DNA of 64,000 bases, taken from contig CAXXSW010000007.1 of assembly GCA_963677625.2 (NCBI GenBank), positions 868,001 through 932,000 of the forward strand. The letters run 5' to 3'. Of the stretch, positions 43,873 through 53,633 are shown one piece after another. This stretch comes from UBA1351 sp963677625. Its GTDB lineage: Bacteria; Bacillota; Clostridia; Lachnospirales; Vallitaleaceae. How positions within the stretch are numbered: the first letter of the stretch is position 1; the number at the start of each line of letters is the position of its first letter. Position numbers and translations under genes: made by a program. Below the pieces are notes generated by a model. It was given only the letters and a program-made list of their open reading frames with translations. It searched no databases and was not told the origin of the DNA.

Positions 43873-44676
43873 ATGTATAAGATTGGTGAATTTTCAAAAA
43901 TTGTCAGTATAACTGTTAAAGCCTTGCGCTATTATGATGATATCGGCCTAATGAAACCAGCCTTTATCAATGAGGAAAACGGCTATCGTTTTTATGATGA
44001 AGCCAATTATCAGCAGGCTATTTGGATTAAATCCATGAAAAAGTTTGGCTTTACCATTAAGGAAATCCAAGAGGTACTTCCGAATCTGAGAAGCGATGAT
44101 GATCTTACTGACTATCTTTTTGAGAAAAATAAGCAAATTGCCCATCAAATACAATCCATGAAGAAACTACAAGGACTCATTATGCATGAAATTCGAAATT
44201 TGAAAGAGATTGGAGTTGTAGAGATGAATACAATAGTTGAAAGAGTATACATTCCTGATATAAAAGTGGCTAGTGTAAGATATAAAGGAACTTATGAAGA
44301 GGTAGGAAAATACCTTGGCATCCTCTATAAACATGTTGGAATGAAAGGGGTTAGTGAACCCTTTTCTATGTATTATGATGAATCTTATATGGAAGAAAAT
44401 GCAGACGTGGAAGTCTGTCTTGAAGTAAAGAGTGTTGTTGAAAAGGGTCAAGTCACAAGCAAAGTTCTTACTGGTGGAGAGCATGTAGCTATTACGCATA
44501 TTGGACCTTATGAGACTATAAGTAAATCCTATAAGGCTATTGCTGATTATATGAATGAAAATGATCTTCGGGCAGATGTACCAAGCAGGGAAATATATAT
44601 AAAAGGTCCAGGGATGATTTTCAAAGGAAACCCTGAAAAATACGAAACCCGAATTTTAATCCCTATAAAAAAGTAA
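43873..44676 (+). CDS. MerR-family regulator with GyrI-like effector domain
   Basis: A 267-residue regulator: MerR HTH (1-70; YKIGEFSKIVSITVKALRYYD, start of family), a helical linker (about 75-115), and a GyrI-like effector domain (about 120-267; ITHIGPYETISKSYKAI). This is the BmrR/BltR-type layout, which activates efflux or detoxification genes on binding cationic lipophilic drugs. GAAAGGAG precedes ATG 43873. Its obvious partner is the stand-alone GyrI-like gene just upstream. Confidence 0.9.
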   Translation: MYKIGEFSKIVSITVKALRYYDDIGLMKPAFINEENGYRFYDEANYQQAIWIKSMKKFGFTIKEIQEVLPNLRSDDDLTDYLFEKNKQIAHQIQSMKKLQGLIMHEIRNLKEIGVVEMNTIVERVYIPDIKVASVRYKGTYEEVGKYLGILYKHVGMKGVSEPFSMYYDESYMEENADVEVCLEVKSVVEKGQVTSKVLTGGEHVAITHIGPYETISKSYKAIADYMNENDLRADVPSREIYIKGPGMIFKGNPEKYETRILIPIKK

Positions 44677-44801
44677 AAAAGCTTGGTCCTTATTTTGCAT
44701 ATAAGAAAGAATAAGGAAAAAGAATGGAGATTGAAAAGAAACAATTTAGAGCCCTTTATTTACCAGTGATAAAAAACATAGTAAATAGGTCGAAATAGTT
44801 C

Positions 44802-44830
44802 TTGCAAAAACCTTGTGTAGATAGTATAAT
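44802..44830 (+). promoter_or_regulatory. rpsF promoter
   Basis: -35 TTGCAA (44802-44807), 17-base spacer, -10 TATAAT (44825-44830), a near-consensus sigma-A promoter about 70 bp before rpsF. Confidence 0.88.
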
Positions 44831-44848
44831 ATACACTTGTGAAAATAT

Positions 44849-44873
44849 CCTTGCTTTTGCTATAAAAGCAAAG
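44849..44873 (+). promoter_or_regulatory. Leader hairpin upstream of rpsF
   Basis: CCTTGCTTTT pairs with AAAAGCAAAGG (one bulge) in the short rpsF leader. Its place matches the S6:S18-binding autoregulatory leader known from many bacteria. The diagnostic CCG of that motif is not evident, so the assignment is tentative. Confidence 0.45.
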
Positions 44874-44898
44874 GCCAAAGTCCATAAGGAGGTGCAAT

Positions 44899-45186
44899 AT
44901 GAACAATTACGAATTAGCATTAGTAATCAACGGTAAGCTTACTGAAGAAGCTCGTGATGAGGCTTTAGAAAAAGTAAAAGGCTTAATCGAAAGATTCGAC
45001 GGTAAAATTGCTAAAGTTGACGAATGGGGTAAAAGAAGACTTGCTTACGAGATCCAAAAAGTAAGAGAAGGTTTCTACTACTTCATCACATTTGAATCTG
45101 AAGCTACAGCTCCAGCTCAAATTGAAAAACGTATTCGTATCATGGAAACGGTTTTACGTTTCTTAATCGTCAAAGCAGAAGCATAA
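44899..45186 (+). CDS. rpsF: 30S ribosomal protein S6
   Basis: A 95-residue S6 protein: NYELALVINGKLTEEARDEA start, DEWGKRRLAYEIQKVREGFYYFI, and the end VLRFLIVKAEA. It binds 16S rRNA with S18 in the small-subunit platform. AAGGAGGTG precedes ATG. First gene of rpsF-ssb-rpsR. Confidence 0.98.
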   Translation: MNNYELALVINGKLTEEARDEALEKVKGLIERFDGKIAKVDEWGKRRLAYEIQKVREGFYYFITFESEATAPAQIEKRIRIMETVLRFLIVKAEA

Positions 45187-45216
45187 TAAGAGAATGAGAT
45201 TTAAGGAGGGTTCACG

Positions 45217-45669
45217 ATGAATAAAGCGATTTTAATGGGAAGATTAACACGAGATCCAGAAGTTCGATACTCACAAGGAGCAGAGCCGATGGCTATCGCG
45301 CGATATTCATTAGCTGTTAACCGCTCGTTTAAACGAGACGGTGAACCTGACGCAGACTTCATAAACATTGTTGCTTTCGGACGTCGCGGTGAATTTGCAG
45401 AGAAATATTTCAAAAAAGGTATGCAGGTTGTCGTTGTTGGTAATATCCGTACAGGAAGTTATGAAAAAGACGGTCGTAAGATCTACACAACTGATGTTGT
45501 GGCAGAAGAGCAACATTTTGCGGAAAGTAAACGAAATTTTGAAGAGAGAATGTCTTCAGGCGGAGGAAACTCTTTCTCACAACCAGCTGCACCGGCAGCC
45601 AACAATACCAATGTTGATGGTTTTGTGAGTGTTGATGATGACTTCGATGATGATGATATTCCATTCTAG
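45217..45669 (+). CDS. ssb: Single-stranded DNA-binding protein
   Basis: A 150-residue SSB: OB-fold (1-105; MNKAILMGRLTRDPEVRYSQ, FINIVAFGRRGEFAEKYFKKG), a flexible Gly/Asn/Ala linker, and the acidic C-terminal tip DDDFDDDDIPF that docks replication and repair partners. Standard rpsF-ssb-rpsR position. Confidence 0.98.
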   Translation: MNKAILMGRLTRDPEVRYSQGAEPMAIARYSLAVNRSFKRDGEPDADFINIVAFGRRGEFAEKYFKKGMQVVVVGNIRTGSYEKDGRKIYTTDVVAEEQHFAESKRNFEERMSSGGGNSFSQPAAPAANNTNVDGFVSVDDDFDDDDIPF

Positions 45670-45705
45670 AATACGAATTTGAGATTAAATTAGGAGGAAA
45701 TAACA

Positions 45706-45945
45706 ATGGCTTTTGATAGAAGAAATAACAACAGAAGAAGAAGAAAAAAAGTTTGTCAATTTTGTGCAAACAAAAGTACTACAATTAACTACAAAGATAC
45801 TAACACTTTGAGAAGATACGTATCTGAACGTGGTAAAATCTTACCTCGTAGAATCACTGGTACTTGCGCTAAGCATCAAAGAGCTCTTACTGTTGCGATC
45901 AAGAGATCAAGACACGTTGCTTTGTTGCCATACGTAGCAGAATAG
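45706..45945 (+). CDS. rpsR: 30S ribosomal protein S18 (zinc-binding form)
   Basis: A 79-residue S18: a basic N-terminus, VCQFCANKST, YKDTNTLRRYVSERGKILPRRITGTCAKHQRALT. The CxxC and CAKH cysteine pattern identifies the zinc-ribbon (C+) form. The partner of S6. GGAGGAAATAACA precedes ATG. Confidence 0.98.
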   Translation: MAFDRRNNNRRRRKKVCQFCANKSTTINYKDTNTLRRYVSERGKILPRRITGTCAKHQRALTVAIKRSRHVALLPYVAE

Positions 45946-46000
45946 TGATGATCTTTGCCTGGGACTAGCCCAGTCTAAGTGAATAAAATGGTAGATGAAT

Positions 46001-46030
46001 GGGCCTTACACTTTGTGTAGGGCCCTTTTT
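46001..46030 (+). terminator. Terminator of rpsF-ssb-rpsR
   Basis: GGGCC-T-TACAC / GTGTA-G-GGCCC stem with loop TTT, followed by TTTTT. Confidence 0.94.
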
Positions 46031-46099
46031 GAATTTGGTTAAATTATTCATTTTTAGTAGACTTACTCTTTAGCTGATTTACTTCTATTGAAATTAGTG

Positions 46100-47588
46100 T
46101 TATTGGTCACAAATTGCTATCATTTTTTCAAAATGGCTTATAACATGGTCCTTACTCTTATCAATAAAAGATATCTGATCCCACAACTGATTGAAGAAAA
46201 AATGAAAGGCTTCAATCATTGTTGGTTGAAAGGACATAATTAAATGGTTCTGCTTTTCCTTAGCCCAAACAGCAGTAAAATAGTTGTCTTTAATCCACAT
46301 ATTGGTATCTACTAAAGGGATAGGAGTTATAGAAGGTATAAATAAGGCGACTTCGAATAAATTATGTTTTCTAATACGATCTATTGCTGATTCCAATAGC
46401 CTCTTGTAGTCCTTCTGAGTTAGGATTACCGGTTGTCCAATTAAGACTGAGAGATGATTGAATTCAAAGCTTTCCTCATAACATTTTTCTTTGAGTGCTT
46501 CCAAGTTATAGATATGTCTGTTCTTGTGTATCTTGACATTCTTGGAAAAATTATGTGTCAGCTCTTCGTAAAAAGTCATAAATGTTGAATGGGTATTCTT
46601 ACTGATTTTATTTCTTAGGAGAAGATCAGATAAGATGGTCGGGTTTAAAAAAGGTGAAGAAGATTTCGTTGGATTTAAAATCAGAGGATTCTACGTTTTG
46701 ACCTACAGATGTAAACTGGTCCCACATACTAAGAGCTTGATTGCCTTTAATTGCTGATATAAGGGGTATGCTGTTGTCTATCATATCCTGATAGGTTTGA
46801 CTAATTGTTGTAATTGTTAACCTATCATTGGTTAAGACAGTAAAGCGATTATTCCAATTATTGTTGGGCATATAGCCACTACAAACCATAATATTCTCAA
46901 TATAAAAGATTGTCTGCCAGGGTAAACGTTGATGATCGGATTTTAATTGCCAAGCCTGTATCTTACCTGCGAGATAGATGGGTACCCAATTAAGAACGGC
47001 TTGCATAAGCTCTTTAAAAGACCTGGTCATGGTATGGATGATGATGATTTCGTGGCCTTGCTTTAAGATTTTAATTAGTGACTGGGTCCATGTCGTTAAA
47101 AATTGAGGGTCTTGGGTCATCCAGGACATATCTTCATTACTATAAAGATAGAAGCGAATTGGTTTTTTCATTCCCATGATTTTGTCAAATAGGTAGAGAG
47201 CTGCTTGACGTCGACCATCATTTCCCATATAGGTTCTATAGATGGTTTCACTTGAGGGAGATTCAATGTTGGCTCGGATGATGCCAGATGTATCTTCAGG
47301 AGTCAGAGGCTTACCCAACCAAGACGAAAAGGCAAGTCTAAATGATTCGAAGTCGCTAGATTCTAGCCCTATAAGGAGACGGATGGTAGAGGTAAATTGT
47401 TCCTCGTCATAAGCTGTAAAAAAGTCTGCAAGTTGGAGGAGTGTATCCATGTTGGTTAAGGTCCGTTTACCGCTTTTCCAACGACTGACGAGTGACATAT
47501 CCACATGAAGAAAAGAAGCGATTTCTTTACCGCTTGCCCCTGTTACATTCATTATTAATTCTAATCTTGTTCTTGAATTAGTCTTCAA
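46100..47588 (-). pseudogene. HTH transcriptional regulator broken by a frameshift
   Basis: Two overlapping-style reading frames make one gene. The first (47588 to 46626) starts with an XRE-type HTH (KEIASFLHVDMSLVSRWKSGKR) and runs about 313 residues before leaving frame. The second (to 46100) continues without a stop when one base is removed from the A6 run at 46647-46652 (T6 in the gene): the join reads FTFLNPTILSDLLLRNKI. The restored protein would have about 495 residues. As written, the first product ends with four aberrant residues (DHLI). TTG 47588 behind AAGGAG is the likely start. The shift could be a mutation, phase variation in a homopolymer, or a sequencing error. It lies beside the SLH surface-protein gene, a possible target. 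Confidence 0.8.
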
Positions 47589-47621
47589 TAGAATCCTCTC
47601 CTTATAAGTATATTCTATCAA

Positions 47622-47657
47622 AAATTAAAAAAAAAGCCAGATATTTCTATCTGACTT
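47622..47657 (-). terminator. Terminator of the SLH protein gene
   Basis: Minus strand: AAGTCAGATA and TATCTGGCTT pair around GAAA, followed by nine T residues. About 40 bp after the stop codon at 47697. Confidence 0.93.
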
Positions 47658-47696
47658 AATGGTACATGTATTTAAGTTTTTCTCCCCAGCTTTCTG

Positions 47697-50600
47697 TTAA
47701 TGGTTGATAATATAGCGTAACGCTTTGTCGATTATTTCAGCTGCTTCTGCCCTTGTCAATGGCTGGTTGGGTTTAAAACTACCATCAACATAGCCTTCAA
47801 GTACATGGGCTTTATAAAGGGTATAGACATAATTTTGTGCCCATGGACTAATCTTAGAGTCGTCTATGAAGACCGGCTTGGAATCTAATATGGTCAGGTG
47901 GTAGGCAATCGTTATCATTTTTGCCATTTCTTGTCTGGTCAGCAACTGATTGGGTTTAAACTTGGTATCGCTATAACCCTTGATGATTCCTAAACTAAAG
48001 GCTGTTTCAATTTCATTTTTAGCCCAATGATTCTGAACATCAAGGAAGGGAGTGTTTGATGCTTCCTGTCCTTCATTAAGTGACCGTAAAACCATAACCA
48101 AGAACTCACTTCTAGTAACATAATTATCGGGTTTATAAGTGCCATCACTGTAACCTCGTAGAAGACCGTTGCCAAGAAGTGATTCAATGCTTTTTCTTGC
48201 CCAATGGGTAGAGATGTCGATAAAGCCTGTTGGTAATATTTCAGGAATATTTTCTTCAGGAATATCCTCCTCAGGAGTATCTTCTTCAGGTAGATCATTA
48301 GGGGTCACCGTAGGTGCCACAACAGGACTGTCATTACGAGGCGGGTTAACCATTTCTATATCAAGAGATGCTTCAATGGTTTCATAGTTACTTGTTTCCA
48401 CTGTGAAATATAGGCTTATATCTGAATCTCCTACAGATTTTACTGAAAGATTTAACTGATTTTCTGTTACACTTGGCGTAGCTGAAAATATATCATCACC
48501 ATCCAGTCGATCAAAGCTAAAAGTAAGGTCCCCATAATCAATGAATTTTATTGTTGCAAGTTCAAGATTGTAGTTATAATTCCTTTGCCTATTCTTATAG
48601 AGTTTAAGTGGTTGGTCAAAAGTAACTTCCTGGCCTGGTGCTTTATGAATGGTTGCATGGGCTGAAAAATCATTATCAGCAAAGGTATAGTTATTAGCAA
48701 TTGAAGTATTTAAGAGTTGGCCTGTGACCATAAATGCTTTATCTATACCAGCATCAGCTGTAACAAAAGAACCTGAAAGTGTAAAGTCAGTATCTTCAAC
48801 TAAATTTTCTCCTTCAAGAATATTGTCTAAAGTGTAATCGTTAATAAGGCCATCTAAACTCTGATCGTATACCTTTTCTCCTATTAGGATATTGGTAATG
48901 GTAAGAGGTCTTTGTGCTATTGTTCCTTTGATAATATATGGTGTTGCAAGGCTATAGTTGGATATATCTGCACCTTCTAAACCTAAATCAACTGAAACGT
49001 CAATATTTGAACCAGCAGACGAAGAGGCAGCAGTTCCGGTACTTGGTACAAAAAGATCAACACTTTCCCCATCAACTATACCATTCAAGTTTCCTCCAAC
49101 TATATTCATAGTGGTTAAGCCATCATAGACTTTTGTTTCTGCTAGTAAGTCGATAACTTCTAGAGGTTTAGGGGATATTTTCCCTTTTAATTCAAGTCTG
49201 CCTTGATACTGTGAATTGGAAGATGAAATGGTAACGGTTAGCGTGTAATTCCCAACATTTTTAGGCGGTGAGTCTAAAACCTTATCACTTTCATCTTTCC
49301 ATAGATAATCAAAAGTAAGGCCTGGTATATTTTCTCCTGCAAGATTGGAGGCAATTATGGTTCCACTTGGTTCAAGGGCTAGACCATCATAGTTTTTTTC
49401 TACTAGGTTAAGTCCACTAAGTTGCAAAGGTTCTTTATCAATAAGCTCAAATTTTATGGGAACATCAATAGGCGAATAATTATCAGTTATAATTTGGACA
49501 GTGAAAATAGAAGACCCGTTTGTAACTGATGCCGATGTATAGTCTAAGTATCTATTATCCCTAATTGTAGGCGGAGTTTCAAAAATATCATCACCTACAA
49601 GTGACACATTCATATAGGTACGACTACCGGTATCTGTTTTGCTTAATTGGATTTGATCCATATCAAAGGTATAATCTTGAATCATATCTTTGGTCATATT
49701 TAAGGTAATTGTTGATGTTGATGAAAGATCATCACTTTTTACGATGTTCCCTGTGGATGAAAATGATGTTTCATCAAGATGATAATTACTCATAAGAGGA
49801 GTATTATATAGAGAAACTGAACCTAATACCTTGAGATTGGAGCCAGTTTCTTTTTGTTCAAAACTTCCATTAGCACTGTAATCTACATCAATTTGTGGAT
49901 CTTCACCATCTGCAAGACCTATAAATGTAACTGAATGGATATTGGCATCCATAGTTCCATCATATGTCTTATCTGCAACAGACCCGGTTAATATGGAAAG
50001 CGCCTTAGGCATGATGGTAACAGTAATGCTGTCGACTTGTGAAATTGAGTAATTGTCAGCATCACTCCCTGATAAAGAAACATTTCCTATGCTAACACTT
50101 TTATCTTGGCCAACACTAGGAGATTGGATTTGACCTGTTGTCGGAAGAGAAAGACTAAGGTCATCTCCTGGAATTTTATCATTAATGGTGCCACCTGATA
50201 AGCTAACGCTGGTTGACCCGTTATAGTCTCTATCCGTGGCAGTAATATCTGATATAGAGACTGTTTTTTTGGTAATTGAAAAACTGATATATTCTTTTCC
50301 GTAATAGTTGCTGTCAGATTCAAGAATAGAGTATTCAAAAGTATAGTTACCGACATCTTTTGGAGGGGTAGCTAAAATCTCTCCCTTAGAGTTTTTAAAG
50401 ACACCGTCATAGCCAGATGGACTGACAGGGTTTCCTTGGTTATCATAGGCTACAATCGTACCATCCACTTCTATTGGATTGCCATTGTATTCTTTATCAC
50501 TTATAGATAAGCCTGATAGGATAACTTCTTTTTTATCAGGAACAGTAAAGGTGAATAAGTCTATATCGCTGGAATCTAAATCATTGTTAAGATTGATAAT

Positions 50601-51686
50601 CATATTGCCGCTAGCTGTGGTGTATATAACATATTGAATACCACCATCTTCAACAGTAGCTACTTTTTTATGGCTAGAATTTAAAGGTTCTGGTAGAGGA
50701 ATTGACTTGATATTATTAGATTGATACATATATAAAGTTGTTGAATCAAGACCGGCTATATAGGCTTGGTTATTGTAATCCAGATCTATTGCTGAAATAT
50801 TAGTTGGTATACTAAGCTCTATCGGACCTAGTCCATTTTGATATAGTTCGTAGGAACTTCCAGAATAACTTAAGCTGGCTACACTTCCATTAAAGTCTTC
50901 AATATCCTTTAAATCATAGCTTCTTTTACAGGATGTCGTAACTGAAGGACTATCTGGAGTCCAAACCATATGGCTGTAAGAGTCATCCCAACCGCTTAAA
51001 GAAGATTTGTAGGAATCTATCCTTTTAGATTGGATATAGTAACCATGAGAAGTCATTCCGATTTTGGGTTCACCACTAGGGTATTGTTTCCAACCGTCAC
51101 CGTATGCATATTCACCTTGGCCATAGAGTTTGACGTCTTGTTGCCATGAACCACTTGAATTGGATAAGTATATTAAGTCTTGACTGCCATAATATGAAGA
51201 AATAGATTGTCCACCGTAGGTATCAATATAAACCATATGGACATTGCCGTTAGAGTCAACAGAAATATCTGGTGTCTTGATTTGTCCGATAGTAACAGAG
51301 TTTCCGTTTTTATCAATGTTATTGGAATCAAATGTTTTACTCGATATGGATTTTCCTTGAGTGATTCTTGTATAGACAAGATCATAAACCTGATTGACGT
51401 AGGCTATATGTACAGAACCATCTGAGCCAACATCCAAAGCGCCTATAGAACCACTACCTAACTCTAGATGTTCCCAATCATTATTCTCACTTTTAAACCA
51501 GCCTACATACATTTTTCCCTGACTTTCGTAAAGGATAGCTATGGTTCCTGGTGAGTATAATTTTGCATCCCAGATTTTCTTCTCTACAGCTTGTACACTA
51601 TCGGCCTGAGTTGGAGTCGTATAGATAAAAAAAGATGATAGGATAAGTGCTGAAATTAATAAAGTTGCTTGAAATCGTTTTAACAT
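47697..51686 (-). CDS. Large SLH-domain surface protein with YDG/MBG repeats
   Basis: A 1329-residue secreted protein. Signal peptide (1-28); an N-terminal region (about 35-370) with repeated DSNGNVHMVYI- and DGSVHIAYV-type strands, suggesting a beta-propeller; five to six YDG/MBG-type beta domains (about 385-1110), each opening with a KxYDG-like turn (YNGNP, YNGST, YDGTM, YDGLA, YDGLT); a Pro/Glu linker (PEEDTPEED); and three C-terminal SLH domains (about 1145-1329; YSDGTYKPD, YSDTKFKPN and YVDGSFKPN). SLH domains anchor to pyruvylated wall polymers. Probably an S-layer-associated adhesin or stalk. AAGGAGG precedes ATG 51686. Long single-gene transcript with its own terminator. Confidence 0.92.
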   Translation of the reverse strand: MLKRFQATLLISALILSSFFIYTTPTQADSVQAVEKKIWDAKLYSPGTIAILYESQGKMYVGWFKSENNDWEHLELGSGSIGALDVGSDGSVHIAYVNQVYDLVYTRITQGKSISSKTFDSNNIDKNGNSVTIGQIKTPDISVDSNGNVHMVYIDTYGGQSISSYYGSQDLIYLSNSSGSWQQDVKLYGQGEYAYGDGWKQYPSGEPKIGMTSHGYYIQSKRIDSYKSSLSGWDDSYSHMVWTPDSPSVTTSCKRSYDLKDIEDFNGSVASLSYSGSSYELYQNGLGPIELSIPTNISAIDLDYNNQAYIAGLDSTTLYMYQSNNIKSIPLPEPLNSSHKKVATVEDGGIQYVIYTTASGNMIINLNNDLDSSDIDLFTFTVPDKKEVILSGLSISDKEYNGNPIEVDGTIVAYDNQGNPVSPSGYDGVFKNSKGEILATPPKDVGNYTFEYSILESDSNYYGKEYISFSITKKTVSISDITATDRDYNGSTSVSLSGGTINDKIPGDDLSLSLPTTGQIQSPSVGQDKSVSIGNVSLSGSDADNYSISQVDSITVTIMPKALSILTGSVADKTYDGTMDANIHSVTFIGLADGEDPQIDVDYSANGSFEQKETGSNLKVLGSVSLYNTPLMSNYHLDETSFSSTGNIVKSDDLSSTSTITLNMTKDMIQDYTFDMDQIQLSKTDTGSRTYMNVSLVGDDIFETPPTIRDNRYLDYTSASVTNGSSIFTVQIITDNYSPIDVPIKFELIDKEPLQLSGLNLVEKNYDGLALEPSGTIIASNLAGENIPGLTFDYLWKDESDKVLDSPPKNVGNYTLTVTISSSNSQYQGRLELKGKISPKPLEVIDLLAETKVYDGLTTMNIVGGNLNGIVDGESVDLFVPSTGTAASSSAGSNIDVSVDLGLEGADISNYSLATPYIIKGTIAQRPLTITNILIGEKVYDQSLDGLINDYTLDNILEGENLVEDTDFTLSGSFVTADAGIDKAFMVTGQLLNTSIANNYTFADNDFSAHATIHKAPGQEVTFDQPLKLYKNRQRNYNYNLELATIKFIDYGDLTFSFDRLDGDDIFSATPSVTENQLNLSVKSVGDSDISLYFTVETSNYETIEASLDIEMVNPPRNDSPVVAPTVTPNDLPEEDTPEEDIPEENIPEILPTGFIDISTHWARKSIESLLGNGLLRGYSDGTYKPDNYVTRSEFLVMVLRSLNEGQEASNTPFLDVQNHWAKNEIETAFSLGIIKGYSDTKFKPNQLLTRQEMAKMITIAYHLTILDSKPVFIDDSKISPWAQNYVYTLYKAHVLEGYVDGSFKPNQPLTRAEAAEIIDKALRYIINH

Positions 51687-51960
51687 GTGTGACCTCCTTA
51701 AAATAAATCTCTACCTAGCTGAATTTTAGCATCATGGGTCTAGAGTCTCAATAGGAGTTGGGTCTTTGGCAAAATGATTCAATTATTAGAAGGTTTGACA
51801 CGAGTTTGACACGTGTGTTTTCCAGAGAAACAGGCTTTTTAAGAATTTTAAAAGAGAAGTTGTGTGTGCAAATGCTTTCCTGTATGATAGAGATAATAAA
51901 CTACCTATTAATATTGTATAATAGGTCTTGAGATGAGATTAACATGAGAGGCGACTTAAT

Positions 51961-53502
51961 ATGAAAGGCTTAGTGGCAGGTTCAAGAAAAAATATATTCA
52001 TACTTCTGCTAATTATTTTTTTGGTAGGATGTAAATTGAATCAGGCAGAAATGAATACAGATGAGATTAAAAATCAAGAAAAGTCGACAGAATATAACGA
52101 CGATGAATTAGGTGCTTACAGTGAAAGTACAAAAGCACAGGAAGCAAATGTATCAGATGGTGAGGAAGTTTTTGATTCTGTGAGTCAGGATGTCTATGGC
52201 CTTAACAGAGAAGAAGATTTATTAAGGAAGGGTGATGCGACAAACGAAAAAAGTATCACCAAATTTTTTGAGCAATATGAGGATATTCTTGTTTGTGAAC
52301 AAGCAGCGATCAAAGAGCGAATCATGATTGATACTAGTGGGTTGAATATTCGTAAAAATCCATCAGCAACTAGTGATAAAGTTGGTACAGCTTACGATGG
52401 TGAGTCATATGTGATTGATGAAGAAGTTATCGGTGAAGATGGAAGAACTTGGTATCGCATTGACTTTCCCTACAGTCGGCCAAATGACAGTGGGTATGTG
52501 CATGGAGACTATTGCATCAAGATAGATAAAAACTTTAATTATTACTCTAGACGAATGCCCTATGAGTTCATTAATGCAAAGATATACCGGGACCATGATA
52601 TAATTAAAACCAGCCGATATAGAAATTATGATTGGAACCAAAACATTAAGAGTTTCAATATAACCTTGTCCTATGATAATCTACAAGCCCAAAGCCCATA
52701 TTTAGTATCATGTCTTCCCAATGAGACCATTGAGAGGATTGACGCTTTTTTTGATAATAAAGATAGTGGGTTTATCAAACATGGTCGTTTCTATGCCCTT
52801 AATGATTACCAAACACATTATGATAATTTACTGTCATCAATAGTAGATATTGAAACGCTTCATGATAAAGATAAGTTTTTGTATATTAAGACTTTGGATT
52901 ACAAGAATCAATATGAAGCCTATACAGACTTTGAGGACAATCTATATCTTCGAATTGACGGAATGTCTCAAGTCCTAATAATTGAAGATGTTGATGATTA
53001 TGTACTATCAGAAAATTATCTTTTATATTATATTGAGGATGTGTTGAATGTCCTAAATCTGGAAACGGGTGATCTTCAGTACCGGGTTGAAATGAAGAGT
53101 CTGGATGATTTTTATGTTCAAGGTGGGGTGCTTTATTATTATAATGGAGTAGACAATTATGCACTAAGTGATGAGCAAGTGCTTTTTCTAATTGAAGGAA
53201 AGCTCTTTGCAAGAGAACTATCCACAGGACAGGAATATTTTCCCAATGGATTTCAAACATCAGGTGTCGTCTTTGATGATACAGGTGCTTATATTATCCA
53301 AGAGGAATTAGGTGAATATAGACTGTATCAGCATCAAAAAGGGCAGAACGAGTTTATTCTTAATCTTGAACTTGCAAGCAATAGATATATTACCAGCTAC
53401 TTTCAAATTGGTGATCTTATCTATTGTGGAACCGGTACAGATCTTAATACCGGTGAAATGGTTTTTGCCAATAAATACGGTCAAGCTCTTTTAGATAGAT
53501 GA
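51961..53502 (+). CDS. SH3-domain lipoprotein of unknown function
   Basis: A 513-residue lipoprotein (lipobox LVG-C24, start KGLVAGSRKNIFI). An acidic linker runs to about residue 115. A bacterial SH3 domain (about 120-182; GLNIRKNPSATSDKVGTAYDGESYVI and GYVHGDYC) follows. The remaining 330 residues look like beta-propeller-type repeats (YVLSENYLLYYIEDVLNVLN, YALSDEQVLFLIEGKLFA). Bacterial SH3 domains usually bind cell-wall peptides. Divergent from the SLH gene, with 274 bp between starts. GAGAGG precedes ATG. Confidence 0.8.
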   Translation: MKGLVAGSRKNIFILLLIIFLVGCKLNQAEMNTDEIKNQEKSTEYNDDELGAYSESTKAQEANVSDGEEVFDSVSQDVYGLNREEDLLRKGDATNEKSITKFFEQYEDILVCEQAAIKERIMIDTSGLNIRKNPSATSDKVGTAYDGESYVIDEEVIGEDGRTWYRIDFPYSRPNDSGYVHGDYCIKIDKNFNYYSRRMPYEFINAKIYRDHDIIKTSRYRNYDWNQNIKSFNITLSYDNLQAQSPYLVSCLPNETIERIDAFFDNKDSGFIKHGRFYALNDYQTHYDNLLSSIVDIETLHDKDKFLYIKTLDYKNQYEAYTDFEDNLYLRIDGMSQVLIIEDVDDYVLSENYLLYYIEDVLNVLNLETGDLQYRVEMKSLDDFYVQGGVLYYYNGVDNYALSDEQVLFLIEGKLFARELSTGQEYFPNGFQTSGVVFDDTGAYIIQEELGEYRLYQHQKGQNEFILNLELASNRYITSYFQIGDLIYCGTGTDLNTGEMVFANKYGQALLDR

Positions 53503-53633
53503 GACTTGATTGAGTCTTTTGAAAAGGCTTTAGTTTGTTGATTTCACGTAGTAATCTATAAGTTTTTAATTGTCATTTTACTTATATAAGCGTAAAATAG
53601 TTCATAAGGAAATAATTGGACTTGGGAGGTAAC

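Noticed and set aside
44849..44873. Confident S6:S18 autoregulatory RNA before rpsF
   Set aside because: Position and hairpin fit, but the diagnostic CCG is not visible, so it is listed only as a tentative leader hairpin.
48200..48300. DNA microrepeat in the Pro/Glu linker of the SLH protein as a phase-variation tract
   Set aside because: The repeats are imperfect and in multiples of three, consistent with a linker of repeated PEED units rather than a frameshifting tract.
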